From Deltaproteobacteria bacterium (lineage in GTDB: Bacteria > Desulfobacterota > Syntrophia > Syntrophales > UBA5619), in assembly GCA_021372695.1 (NCBI GenBank), contig JAJFTY010000061.1, forward strand, positions 1 through 27,168: a stretch of DNA of 27,168 nt. The letters are read 5' to 3'. A program made the position numbers and the translations under genes. The notes beneath the pieces were generated by a model. That model ran no database searches and was not told the DNA's origin. It was given only the letters and a program-made list of their open reading frames with translations. Shown here in pieces: positions 1 through 8,824 of this stretch. Every line of letters begins with the position of its first letter. The stretch's first letter is position 1.

Positions 1-17
1 GAAAGGAGGAACCGATC

Positions 18-821
18 ATGGCGACCTACGAAAAGAATCAGCTTTATCAGGTGCCCCTGGCCGAACTTCAGCCCGACCCCACACAGCCCCGCAAGTACAT
101 GGACCCCGTGGCCCTCGACGAACTGACCGCCTCGGTCACGCAGATGGGGATCATCGAGCCCGTCGTCTGCCGCCAGGACCCGGAGACGAACCTGGTCTAC
201 GTCGTGGCCGGCGAGAGACGCTGCGCCGCGGCGCGCAAGGCGAACCTCCCCACCGTTCCCGCGGTCTTCATCGACGGGTCCAACTACGCCGAGGTCGCCC
301 TGGTCGAGAACCTGCTCCGCCAGGACCTCAACCCCGTGGAGGAGGCCGAGGCCCTGAAGCGCCTCATGGACGACCACGCCTACAAGCAGGAGCAGCTTGC
401 GACCGTCATCGGCAAATCGCAGCCTTCCATCTCTCTGTCCCTCTCCCTCAACCGGCTCCCCAAGGAGATCCGGGACGAGTGCCGCCAGGACCCAACCGTT
501 CCCAAAAGGACCCTGATCGAAATCGCCCGGAAGAAGCAGGAGCGGGGCATGCTGACCCAGTTCCGGAAATTCCGGGAACAGCAGGCCAAGGAGACCGCGA
601 AAGAGTCCGGCGAAGCCGCAACCCCGGCCCTGCGGAAGCGCTCCAAGGCGGAGGCCATCGCAAACGGCATCGGCACCTGGGCGAACAAAATCTGCGACCT
701 GGAATTCCCCGACTTCTCCGAGGAGGATCGGACCATGATGATCGAGTCCATGAACTTCATGAAGGAGACCCTAGACGAGGCTCTGCCCCGGGCGATAGCC
801 AACCGGAAAAAGCCGGTGTGA
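18..821 (+). CDS. ParB/Spo0J-family partition or DNA-binding protein
   Basis: The 267-residue product has the layout of the ParB/RepB/Spo0J family. An N-terminal ParB domain begins with the typical 'PLAELQPDPTQPRKYMD' stretch (residues ~13-30). It is followed by the nucleotide-binding GERR motif (GERRCAAARKA, ~65-75) and the ENLLRQDLNP segment (~97-106). A helix-turn-helix follows at ~120-150 (KQEQLATVIGKSQPSIS). The C-terminal part is basic and charged, and no clear dimerisation domain can be recognised. A strong AGGAGG site sits at 5-10, just before the ATG at 18. The protein should bind a centromere-like site or act as a regulator, as plasmid and integrative-element ParB proteins do. Any parA would lie upstream of the window. 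The next genes are restriction-modification genes, so this is more likely an accessory or mobile-element ParB than the chromosomal one. A 26-bp palindrome 180 bp downstream could be its target, which is inference. Confidence 0.85.
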   Translation: MATYEKNQLYQVPLAELQPDPTQPRKYMDPVALDELTASVTQMGIIEPVVCRQDPETNLVYVVAGERRCAAARKANLPTVPAVFIDGSNYAEVALVENLLRQDLNPVEEAEALKRLMDDHAYKQEQLATVIGKSQPSISLSLSLNRLPKEIRDECRQDPTVPKRTLIEIARKKQERGMLTQFRKFREQQAKETAKESGEAATPALRKRSKAEAIANGIGTWANKICDLEFPDFSEEDRTMMIESMNFMKETLDEALPRAIANRKKPV

Positions 822-1199
822 CCCGGCAGAATCGGCAGCGCACAGCGAAGCCAAAATGATCGGAGCATTCGGTAAAATCTGAATAAGATCGTATATATGA
901 GTCGTATAAACGCGTTAATAAAATTTCAGATAGGGGCCTTTCCGGGGGCGTGACCGGCTGGCTGGATGGTGCTGATCGGGTGCTGTCGCCGTCGCCCCCG
1001 TGGCACATTCCCATATGGGAATGTGCCCGGTTGAGGGATGCTTCCTGAAAAAGATGGTCCGGTTATTCTACAGGTATGAGACTCATGTCATATTAACAGG
1101 ATATACTTGATGTTTTTTCACGAGTAGTGTATTAACGACGTCGATTTTGGTCCTTCACAACTGCATACGCTGCCCTTGCTCCAGGAGACCGAGTCAACC
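822..1199. other. Intergenic region with palindromes, no gene
   Basis: No convincing coding frame is present. The stretch is partly AT-rich (870-930 and 1060-1130) and contains a 26-bp perfect palindrome (1002-1027) and a short palindrome ATGAGACTCAT (1076-1086). The second half presumably carries the promoter of the restriction gene, but I could not identify a clear -35/-10 pair. Confidence 0.6.
1002..1027. repeat. 26-bp perfect palindrome
   Basis: The half-site GGCACATTCCCAT is followed immediately by its exact reverse complement, with no spacer (centre between 1014 and 1015). It is not the classical chromosomal parS sequence. It lies between the ParB-family gene and the restriction gene. 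It could be an operator or a partition site for the neighbouring ParB, or a transcript hairpin. No T-run follows, so a terminator is unlikely. Confidence 0.8.
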
Positions 1200-4100
1200 A
1201 TGGATAATCGATTCTTCGAACGCCCTATCCTCAACTCTCCATACGAGTACCCAATACGGCACTGGGAACTCGATCCCCAGGGCCAACCAACACAGCAAAT
1301 CATCGAAAAACGCCGCCGTGCCGAGTTCATCACGCCGATCCCGAAGCCGAGGAAGCGCAAAGGATCTGCCGTCCAGACGGACCTTGTCCTCGACGAAGGC
1401 AAAGGTCTCTCGACGGCCAGTCAGCAGTACGACACCACCTCCACGATCAACGAACTTCGCCGCCATGTCGACGATTGGCGGATCATCCCCAACCCGAACG
1501 ATTGGCGCGTAACGCCCGAGACGGCTCGTCTCCTCGATCACTGGCGTCATCACAAGTTCAACAACATGCGGCCTTTCTTCTGCCAGGTGGAGGCGGCGGA
1601 GATCGTCATCTGGCTGACCGAGGTAGCCCCCACGCTCGGCAAAGCCGGCAAACAATTTCTCGAACATCTGGCCAATGCCAACCACGACGCCAACCCGGAA
1701 CTGCTGCGCCTCGCCCTGAAGCTGGCGACGGGCTCCGGTAAGACGACCGTCATGGCCATGCTGATCGCCTGGCAGACGATCAATGCGGTTCGGCGGCCCG
1801 GCAGCAAGAAGTTCACCCGCGGATTTCTCGTCGTCACACCGGGCCTCACGATTCGTGACCGCCTGCGCGTGCTCCGGCCCAACGACCCGGACAGCTACTA
1901 CCAGAGCCGCGAGTTGATCCCGGAGGATATGCTGGGGGATCTGGAGCGGGCCAAGATCGTCATCACCAATTACCATGCCTTCAAGCTCCGCGAGCGTCTG
2001 GAACTGTCCAAGGGCGGGCGGTCCCTGCTCCAGGGCCGCGGCGAACCCCTGCACACCCTGGAGACGGAAGGGCAGATGCTTCAGCGGGTCATGCCCGACC
2101 TGATGGGCATGAAGAACATCCTGGCGATCAATGACGAGGCGCACCATTGTTACCGGGAGAAGCAGGGTGAAGAAGAAAACGGGAACGACCTGAAAGGCGA
2201 CGACCGCAAAGAGGCGGAAAAGAACAACGAAGCGGCCCGCCTCTGGATCACCGGTTTGGAAACGGTGAATCGCAAACTCGGCCTGACCCAGGTGATCGAT
2301 CTCTCCGCCACGCCCTTTTTCCTGAGCGGCTCCGGCTATGCGGAGGGGACGCTGTTTCCCTGGACGATGTGCGATTTCTCCCTCATGGATGCCATCGAAT
2401 GCGGCATCGTCAAGCTCCCCCGCGTTCCCGTTGCCGACAACATCCCCGGCGGCGAGATGCCCCGCTTCCGTGAACTATGGAAGCACATCGGGCCGAAGAT
2501 GCCGAAGAAAGGCCGCGGAAAGGCGAAGAACCTCGACCCCCTCAGCCTCCCCGCCGAGTTGCAGACCGCCCTGGAGGCCCTCTACGGCCACTACAAAAAG
2601 ACCTACGACCTCTGGGAGGCTTCCAAGATCCGCATCCCGCCGTGCTTCATCGTGGTCTGCAACAATACCGCCACGTCCAAGCTGGTGTACGACTTCATCT
2701 CCGGGTTCCATCGGGAGAACGACGACGGCACGAGCACGGTCGTCAACGGCCGCTTCGAATTGTTCCGCAACTTCGACGAGTATGACAACCCCATCTCTCG
2801 CCCCCGCACCCTTCTGATCGACAGCGAACAGCTCGAATCCGGTGAGGCCCTGGACGACAACTTCCGCACCATGGCCGCCGACGAGTTGGACCGCTTCCGC
2901 CGCGAGATCGTCGAGAGGACCGGCGACCGCCGTCAGGCCGAAAACCTGACGGATCAGGACATCCTCCGGGAGGTCATGAACACCGTCGGCAAACCGGGCC
3001 GCTTGGGCGACTCCATCCGTTGCGTCGTGTCGGTCTCCATGCTCACCGAGGGGTGGGACGCCAGAACCGTCACCCATGTCCTGGGCGTCCGGGCCTTCGG
3101 CACCCAGCTTCTCTGCGAGCAGGTCATCGGCCGCGCCCTGCGCCGGCAGTCTTACGATCTCAACGAAGAGGGGCTGTTCAACGTCGAATACGCCGATGTC
3201 CTGGGGATTCCCTTTGACTTCACGGCCAAGCCGGTCGTGGCCCCGCCGCAGCCGCCCCGGGAGACGATCCGGGTCCGGGCCGTCCGGCCCGAACGGGACG
3301 CCTTGGAGATCCGCTTCCCCCGCGTCGCCGGCTACCGCGTCGAGCTGCCGGAAGAGCGGCTGACGGCCCAATTCAATGAGGATTCCGTCCTGGAGTTGAC
3401 CCCGGACCTCGTCGGGCCGACGATCACCAAGAACCAGGGCATCATCGGAGAGGGCGTGGACCTGAATCTGGTCCATACAGGCGATCTCCGCCAATCGACC
3501 CTCCTGTTCCATCTCACCAAGCGGCTCCTCATGGCCCACTGGCGTGATCCGGGCGATGAGCCCAAACTGCACCTGTTCGGTCAGCTCAAACGCATCACCA
3601 AAGAGTGGCTCGACCACCATTTGCGGTGCAAGGGCGGCACCTATCCCGCCCAACTCATGTACCAGGAGCTGGCCGACATGGCCTGCAAACGCATCACCGA
3701 CGGCATCACCCGTGCGCTTGCCGGCGAGAGCCCCATCAAGGCGATGCTCGACCCCTACAACCCCACTGGTTCCACGGCCCATGTGAACTTCACCACGTCG
3801 AAAACCGACCGCTGGGAAACGGACGCCCGGCGCTGCCACGTCAACTGGGTCATCCTCGACAGCGACTGGGAAGCCGAATTCTGCCGGGTGGCCGAATCGC
3901 ACCCCCGGGTCCGGGCTTACGTGAAAAACCACAACCTCGGGCTGGAAGTGCCCTACCGCTACGGATCGGAGACACGGCGATACATCCCCGATTTCATTGT
4001 CCTCGTGGATGACGGCCGCGGCGAAACCGACCCCCTCCACCTGATCGTCGAGATCAAAGGCTACAGGCGTGAGGATGCCAAGGAAAAGAAGGCCACCATG

Positions 4101-4259
4101 GAGAACTACTGGGTGCCGGGGGTGAACAACCTCAAGCAGTATGGCCGGTGGGCCTTTGCCGAGTTCACAGAGGTCTACCAGATCGAAGCCGATTTCGAGG
4201 CGAGGGTCGAAGCGGAGTTCAATAAGATGATCGAAGGCGTTGCGAAGAGTGATAAGTGA
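1200..4259 (+). CDS. res: Type III-like restriction enzyme subunit (DEAD/DEAH helicase plus nuclease; BPTD_3080-like)
   Basis: This 1019-residue protein has a superfamily 2 helicase core. It carries Walker A ATGSGKTT (176-183), a DEAH box (312-315), an SATP motif a little further on, and the motif VI-like QVIGRALRRQ. A C-terminal PD-(D/E)XK-type nuclease is suggested by IPDF (D931) and VEIKGY (E951, K953). This is the architecture of Res subunits of type III restriction systems, which translocate or switch on DNA and cut when they meet unmethylated sites. The N-terminus (MDNRFFERPILNSPYEY) matches what I recall of the family annotated as BPTD_3080 restriction endonucleases. An upstream TTG at 1176 is in frame, but the ATG at 1200 is preferred because AGGAGA (1183-1188) lies at proper distance. 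The stop codon is one base before the next gene, implying an operon. The methyltransferase partner follows at 6159 but is broken. Confidence 0.9.
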   Translation: MDNRFFERPILNSPYEYPIRHWELDPQGQPTQQIIEKRRRAEFITPIPKPRKRKGSAVQTDLVLDEGKGLSTASQQYDTTSTINELRRHVDDWRIIPNPNDWRVTPETARLLDHWRHHKFNNMRPFFCQVEAAEIVIWLTEVAPTLGKAGKQFLEHLANANHDANPELLRLALKLATGSGKTTVMAMLIAWQTINAVRRPGSKKFTRGFLVVTPGLTIRDRLRVLRPNDPDSYYQSRELIPEDMLGDLERAKIVITNYHAFKLRERLELSKGGRSLLQGRGEPLHTLETEGQMLQRVMPDLMGMKNILAINDEAHHCYREKQGEEENGNDLKGDDRKEAEKNNEAARLWITGLETVNRKLGLTQVIDLSATPFFLSGSGYAEGTLFPWTMCDFSLMDAIECGIVKLPRVPVADNIPGGEMPRFRELWKHIGPKMPKKGRGKAKNLDPLSLPAELQTALEALYGHYKKTYDLWEASKIRIPPCFIVVCNNTATSKLVYDFISGFHRENDDGTSTVVNGRFELFRNFDEYDNPISRPRTLLIDSEQLESGEALDDNFRTMAADELDRFRREIVERTGDRRQAENLTDQDILREVMNTVGKPGRLGDSIRCVVSVSMLTEGWDARTVTHVLGVRAFGTQLLCEQVIGRALRRQSYDLNEEGLFNVEYADVLGIPFDFTAKPVVAPPQPPRETIRVRAVRPERDALEIRFPRVAGYRVELPEERLTAQFNEDSVLELTPDLVGPTITKNQGIIGEGVDLNLVHTGDLRQSTLLFHLTKRLLMAHWRDPGDEPKLHLFGQLKRITKEWLDHHLRCKGGTYPAQLMYQELADMACKRITDGITRALAGESPIKAMLDPYNPTGSTAHVNFTTSKTDRWETDARRCHVNWVILDSDWEAEFCRVAESHPRVRAYVKNHNLGLEVPYRYGSETRRYIPDFIVLVDDGRGETDPLHLIVEIKGYRREDAKEKKATMENYWVPGVNNLKQYGRWAFAEFTEVYQIEADFEARVEAEFNKMIEGVAKSDK

Positions 4260-4260
4260 C

Positions 4261-5679
4261 ATGAAACGAGAAGACCTCCAGGGCCGCATCGCCCTTGGCG
4301 AAGACAGCACCCGGCAATTCAAAGCCAACGTGACGAACAGCGATTCCCTGGCCTCGGAGATGGCGGCTTTTGCCAACTCCGAAGGTGGGACGATTTTCAT
4401 CGGCGTGGCGGATGATGGTACCGTGCCTGGGCTCTCACGGGACGATGTCGCCCGGATCAACCAATTGATCAGTAACGCCGCCAGTCAGCATGTGCGCAGT
4501 CCCCTGACGGTGCAAACGGAAAACGTACGGCTCCCCGAAGCACGCATCGTCATTGCCCTGACCGTGCCCAAGGGGATCGACAAGCCATACTTCGACAGGA
4601 ATGGCGTCATCTGGCTGAAGAGCGGCGCAGACAAACGGCGCGTCAACTCCAAGGAAGAGCTGCGCAGACTCTTCCAGATCTCCGATCAATTCCACGCCGA
4701 CGAGCTGCCCACCAAAGCGGGAATCGACAAGCTCGACAAGCTGCGTTTCCGCGATTTCCTGCGCGATTTCTATAAGCTGGATTATCCGGACAACCCCGCC
4801 GAGCTGACCCGGTTGTTGCAGAATATGGATCTCGCCACCGATGAAGGAAAGCTGAACCTTGCCGGCGTCCTGCTTTTTGCGGAGCGTCCGGAGTGGATCA
4901 AGCCCCAGTTTGTCATCAAGGCGATCCGTTATCCCGGCAACGACATCCATATCAGCGACTATATCGATACCGAAGACTTTTTCGGCCCCATGCGCAAGAT
5001 GTTCGATGACTCCCTGGCGTTTGTCATGCGCAACCTGCACAAGGTCCAGGCCGGGCGCGGCGTCAATGCGCCGGGAACGCCGGAGATTCCGGAAGCGGTT
5101 TTCGAGGAGCTTCTGGTCAACGCCCTGATTCACAGGGACTACTTGGTGAGCGCCACGATTCGCCTCTTCATCTTCGATAACCGGATCGAGATCATCAGCC
5201 CCGGCCACCTGCCCAACAATCTGACGGTAGAGAAAATTCGGGCCGGCATCTCCAACATCCGGAACCCGATCCTGGTTTCGTTTGTCGCCAAAGGGCTTTT
5301 GCCCTACCACGGCCTGGGTTCGGGGATCAAACGGGCGCTGGGAAAATGGCCGGATATCGACTTCACCGATGATCGGGAAGGCTGCCTGTTCACCGCAACG
5401 GTTCATCGGAAGGAGATCGCGAAGGCGGGTAAAGGGATTGGGCTGCCGGAAACGCCGGGGAAAACGCCGGGGAAAACGCCGGGGAAAACACCGGAAGTGA
5501 TTTTATCACTGCTCAGGGAGAGTCCGACCTTGTCCATTCCCGAGCTCGCCGAAGCAATGGGGAAGTCTGAAAGTGCTGCGGAGCGAGGCGTTCGGAAACT
5601 TCGCCAGGCAGGTCGGTTAAAACGCATCGGGCCAGCCAAGGGTGGGCATTGGGAAGTCATCGAAAAGAGGAAAGTATAA
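4261..5679 (+). CDS. AlbA_2 (Schlafen-like) ATP-binding transcriptional regulator-type protein
   Basis: The 472-residue product starts with an AlbA_2/Schlafen-type domain. Diagnostic segments are GEDSTRQFKAN (~13-23) and EMAAFANSEGGTIFIGV (~34-50). The middle part (roughly residues 270-385) resembles the ATP-binding domain of RecG-like 'ATP-dependent DNA helicase-related' regulators, with a segment PEAVFEELLVNALIHRDY and the GLGSGIKRAL stretch. The C-terminus is a winged helix (~415-470). Before it sits a low-complexity linker (PGKT repeats) encoded by a 12-bp tandem repeat. The ATG at 4261 lies one base after the restriction gene stop. A TTG at 4240 would overlap that gene and is less likely. 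Proteins of this family often accompany restriction-modification loci, but their role is unsettled. Regulation or DNA/RNA sensing is the usual guess. Confidence 0.85.
   Translation: MKREDLQGRIALGEDSTRQFKANVTNSDSLASEMAAFANSEGGTIFIGVADDGTVPGLSRDDVARINQLISNAASQHVRSPLTVQTENVRLPEARIVIALTVPKGIDKPYFDRNGVIWLKSGADKRRVNSKEELRRLFQISDQFHADELPTKAGIDKLDKLRFRDFLRDFYKLDYPDNPAELTRLLQNMDLATDEGKLNLAGVLLFAERPEWIKPQFVIKAIRYPGNDIHISDYIDTEDFFGPMRKMFDDSLAFVMRNLHKVQAGRGVNAPGTPEIPEAVFEELLVNALIHRDYLVSATIRLFIFDNRIEIISPGHLPNNLTVEKIRAGISNIRNPILVSFVAKGLLPYHGLGSGIKRALGKWPDIDFTDDREGCLFTATVHRKEIAKAGKGIGLPETPGKTPGKTPGKTPEVILSLLRESPTLSIPELAEAMGKSESAAERGVRKLRQAGRLKRIGPAKGGHWEVIEKRKV
5449..5494 (+). repeat. 12-bp tandem repeat encoding PGKT
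   Basis: The unit AAAACGCCGGGG occurs about 3.5 times in tandem and is translated as (T-P-G-K)n in the linker before the C-terminal winged helix. As the unit is a multiple of three, copy-number changes would lengthen or shorten the linker without a frameshift. Confidence 0.9.
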
Positions 5680-5684
5680 AACTC

Positions 5685-6050
5685 ATGGCCGGCAAGGTCA
5701 TGGATGCGGGAGATGACCGGTGTACGAAGGAAAACCATGAGGGCGCCACTGCTCTGCGTGATCTTCGAGACCTAATGACATTTGGGTTGGTCGATAAAGT
5801 CGGAACCACAGGTAGGAATACTCGTTATCGGTTACGAAAGAAACCCATCATGAACCCGACAAACACGACAAGAAGGCTATGCTTGGGCTGGACAGTTCCG
5901 CAGGGCACAAGCCTTCCCGCAAGGGGCAGCAAAGGGGCGAAAGGGGACATAATGGGGACAATGGGGACATTCGCAGATGCGGCTGAAACGTTCGCAACGG
6001 CTCGGAAAGGGGTCAAAGGATTCATGCGGACCCGAATAATCCGGACATAA
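5685..6050 (+). pseudogene. Possible small CDS or remnant of a winged-helix gene
   Basis: This 121-codon frame starts with the ATG at 5685, five bases after the previous stop. Residues ~20-52 (ALRDLRDLMTFGLVDKVG, then NTRYRLRKK) look like the last helix and wing of the C-terminal winged helix found in AlbA_2 or Fic-type proteins. What follows is a low-complexity tail (PIMNPTNTT, GSKGAKGDIMGTMGTF) of the sort seen at the ends of such proteins. No domain precedes the wing, so this is most likely the 3' remnant of a second related gene after deletion. No good ribosome binding site is visible. The remainder to 6158 is repetitive (GGGGACA- and CCGGACA-rich) and holds no other gene. Confidence 0.4.
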
Positions 6051-6158
6051 ACCGGACAAACTGGACGCGAAAGGGGCAGTAAAGGGGCAATCGTTCGCTG
6101 GCACGACAGGCGACTCATCGCCTCTGGACTAAGCCAGTAAGACTGTAAGGATCATTTC

Positions 6159-8339
6159 ATGGCCAATAAAGAGAACAAGAAGAACGTCGAAGCCCTGACC
6201 CACGACGAGGCCCGGCGTAAACACATCCCCACCGCCGAGTACCAGTCGGTCCTGCGGAAAGAGGAGGAACAGCCCCTCCGCGTGGCCTATGAACGCGGCG
6301 TTTCCGGCCTGGAGAAGGAAAGGGCCAACCGCAACCGCGACCTCGACCCCCAGCTCGTCTGGCGCGGCAAGGACGAGCGCGACTGGTCGGACCTGATCGT
6401 CCATGCCCCGCCCCTCTACATCCAGGAGAAGATCAAGCCCAAGGTGCTGATCGACGACCTGCTGCGGCAATCGGAAAAGGCCAAGGCGGAAAAGCCCGGC
6501 GCCCAGCCCGACCTCTTCGCCGACTTCAACGGCATCCCCTCGGAAGCCGCCAAGACCGAATTCTACCAGCACGACGCCAACTGGACGAACCGCATGATCC
6601 TGGGCGACAGCCTCCAGGTTATGGCCTCACTTGCCGAACGGGAAGGCTTGAGGGGCAAGGTCCAGTGCATCTATTTCGATCCGCCCTACGGCATCAAGTT
6701 CAATTCCAACTTCCAGTGGTCCACAACCAGCCGGGATGTGAAAGACGGCAACACCGACCACATCACCCGCGAGCCCGAACAGGTGAAGGCCTTCCGGGAT
6801 ACCTGGCGGGACGGGATCCATTCCTACCTGACGTACCTGCGGGACCGTCTCACCGTGGCCCGGGATCTCCTGACGGAGAGCGGGTCAATCTTTGTCCAGA
6901 TCGGGGATGAGAATGTCCACCGGGTGCGGGCGGTAATGGATGAGGTGTTTGGGGAAGAGCACCTCATCTCTCAGATCGCCTTTCGCACAACCACCGGACG
7001 CGCTGGCGAATTCCTTTCCGCAGCTTCGAATTACCTGTTGTGGTTTGCGAAGAATCAAGAGAAATGCAAGCACAGGCCGGCGTTTCAAGATAAAGCAGCC
7101 GGTACATCTACCGAGCAGGTTTACTCCATGCTGCGCCTGGCAGATGGCAGTAGCACGAGGATTACTGCTCAACAGCGCCGTGACCTTTCAACACTCCCGC
7201 CGGAGGCACGCCAGTATCAGCCTGACAATCTCACGAGCTCGCGCCCTGCGGGCGAAGGAGATGTTCGGCGGTTCACGTTTCAGGGTCGGGACTATAGTCC
7301 GGGCAAGGGAACATTTAAGAGTACGGAGGTCGGTCTTTCGCGGCTGTCGAAAGCCGCACGTCTTTGGCCGACGTCTCAAGGCACGATTCGGTACGTGCGA
7401 TTACTTGATGACTTTCCAGTGATTCCATTTTCGAACGTTTGGACTGATACCGGCACCGGATCGTTCACAGACGAAAAGATTTATGTAGTACAAACGAGTG
7501 CAAAGGTAATCGAGCGCTGCCTCCTCATGGCTACCGATCCCGGCGATCTCGTCCTCGATCCCACGTGCGGCTCCGGTACGACCACCTATGTCTCCGAGCA
7601 GTGGGGCCGCCGCTGGATAACCATCGACACCTCCCGGGTGGCTCTCGCCTTGGCCCGTGCTCGGATCATGGGGGCCCGCTACCCCTTCTACCTCCTCGCC
7701 GATAGCCGCGACGGCCAGATAAAGGAAGGCGAAGTCAGCAGGACCGAACCCTCCACTGCGCCCACCCGCGGCGACATCCGCCAGGGCTTCGTTTATGAAC
7801 GGGTGCCCCACATCACCCTGAAGTCCATTGCCAACAACGCCGAGATCGACGTGATTTGGGAGAAGTTCCAGGAAAGTCTGGAACCTTTGCGCCACAAGCT
7901 CAATCAGGCACTGCGCAAGCAATGGGAGGAATGGGAGATCCCTCGTGAGGCCGATGCCAAATGGCCCGAGGCGGCGAAACAAGTTCATGCCGACTGGTGG
8001 CAACAGCGGATCGACCGCCAGAAAGAGATTGACGCCTCCATCGCCGCCAAGGCTGAGTTCGAGTTTCTCTACGACAAGCCCTACGAGGATAAAAAGACGG
8101 TCCGCGTTGCCGGCCCCTTTACCGTCGAAAGCCTCTCTCCTCATCGGGCATTGAAAAACGGGCCGCCATCTTTATCGGCCCCGAATTCGGCACCGTCTCC
8201 CGTCCCGATCTCGTGGCTGCGGCCCGCGAGGCAGGCGACGCCGACTTCGACGTCCTCATCGCCTGCGCCTTCAACTACGATGCCCGCTCCACGGAGTTCG
8301 ACAAGCTGGGCCGCATCCCTGTGCTCAAGGCCCGGATGA
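6159..8339 (+). CDS. mod: Type III-like site-specific DNA methyltransferase, disrupted 3' end
   Basis: The frame encodes a beta-type amino-methyltransferase. Motif IV DPPY is at residues 174-177 (IYFDPPYGIKF), and the S-adenosylmethionine motif I DPTCGSGTT is at 467-475. The region between (~270-445) is the target recognition part. Type III Mod proteins methylate adenine and give the Res partner its specificity. The sequence is family-like up to about residue 663 (AGPFTVESLSPHR, nt ~8147). The frame then runs through unrelated proline/serine-rich residues to a stop at 8339. The conserved C-terminal part continues in another frame (8141-8773). Relatives, as I recall them, have roughly 80 further residues between these blocks, so the damage is a deletion plus frameshift rather than a simple indel. 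Catalytic and recognition parts are intact, so residual methylation is possible. AAGGATC precedes the ATG. Confidence 0.85.
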   Translation: MANKENKKNVEALTHDEARRKHIPTAEYQSVLRKEEEQPLRVAYERGVSGLEKERANRNRDLDPQLVWRGKDERDWSDLIVHAPPLYIQEKIKPKVLIDDLLRQSEKAKAEKPGAQPDLFADFNGIPSEAAKTEFYQHDANWTNRMILGDSLQVMASLAEREGLRGKVQCIYFDPPYGIKFNSNFQWSTTSRDVKDGNTDHITREPEQVKAFRDTWRDGIHSYLTYLRDRLTVARDLLTESGSIFVQIGDENVHRVRAVMDEVFGEEHLISQIAFRTTTGRAGEFLSAASNYLLWFAKNQEKCKHRPAFQDKAAGTSTEQVYSMLRLADGSSTRITAQQRRDLSTLPPEARQYQPDNLTSSRPAGEGDVRRFTFQGRDYSPGKGTFKSTEVGLSRLSKAARLWPTSQGTIRYVRLLDDFPVIPFSNVWTDTGTGSFTDEKIYVVQTSAKVIERCLLMATDPGDLVLDPTCGSGTTTYVSEQWGRRWITIDTSRVALALARARIMGARYPFYLLADSRDGQIKEGEVSRTEPSTAPTRGDIRQGFVYERVPHITLKSIANNAEIDVIWEKFQESLEPLRHKLNQALRKQWEEWEIPREADAKWPEAAKQVHADWWQQRIDRQKEIDASIAAKAEFEFLYDKPYEDKKTVRVAGPFTVESLSPHRALKNGPPSLSAPNSAPSPVPISWLRPARQATPTSTSSSPAPSTTMPAPRSSTSWAASLCSRPG

Positions 8340-8773
8340 ATGCCGACCTCCACATGGCCGGCGACCTGAAGAACACCGGCAAGGGCAACCTCTTTGTCAT
8401 CTTCGGCGAGCCGGACATTGACATCCTCGGCGCTGAAAACGGCCAGATCCGGGTCAAGGTCAACGGCGTGGACGTTTTCCACCCCAACACCGGCGAGGTG
8501 AGGAGCGACGGTGCCGAGGGCATCGCCTGCTGGTTCATCGACACGGACTACAATGAGGAGAGCTTCTTCGTCCGCCACGCCTATTTCCTGGGTGCCAACG
8601 ATCCCTACAAGGCCCTGAAGACCACCCTGAAAGCCGAGATCAACGAAGAGGCCTGGGCAACCCTCAACAGCGACACCTCACGCCCCTTCGACAAGCCCAC
8701 CTCCGGCCGCATCGCCGTAAAGGTGATTAATCATTTAGGTGACGAAGTAATGAAAGTATTCAAGATATTTTAA
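8141..8773 (+). pseudogene. Out-of-frame C-terminal part of the mod methyltransferase
   Basis: Read in the frame of 8141, the sequence continues the methyltransferase with IEKRAAIFIGPEFGTVSRPD, then LIACAFNYDA, VLKARMNADLHMAGDLKNTG, NLFVIFGEPDID, FIDTDYNEESFFVRHAYFLG, and ends with GRIAVKVINHLGDEVMKVF. This is the conserved C-terminal domain of the same Mod family. If translated separately it could begin with the GTG at 8213 (186 residues), but no strong ribosome binding site supports this. It is best read as the detached 3' end of mod. The last ~50 bases are visibly AT-richer, like the insert that follows. Confidence 0.75.
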
Positions 8774-8824
8774 ACAGAGCGATTTTCTAATTAAGAAAAA
8801 TCAACGGCAGGAGGAGGGATTACA

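Noticed and set aside
1002..1027. Classical chromosomal parS site
   Set aside because: The palindrome does not match the TGTTTCACGTGAAACA pattern, so it is reported only as an unassigned palindrome.
2475..4460. Long minus-strand open frame (661 codons) opposite the restriction gene
   Set aside because: It is antisense to a protein with clear helicase and nuclease motifs and shows no family features; it arises from GC-rich codon bias.
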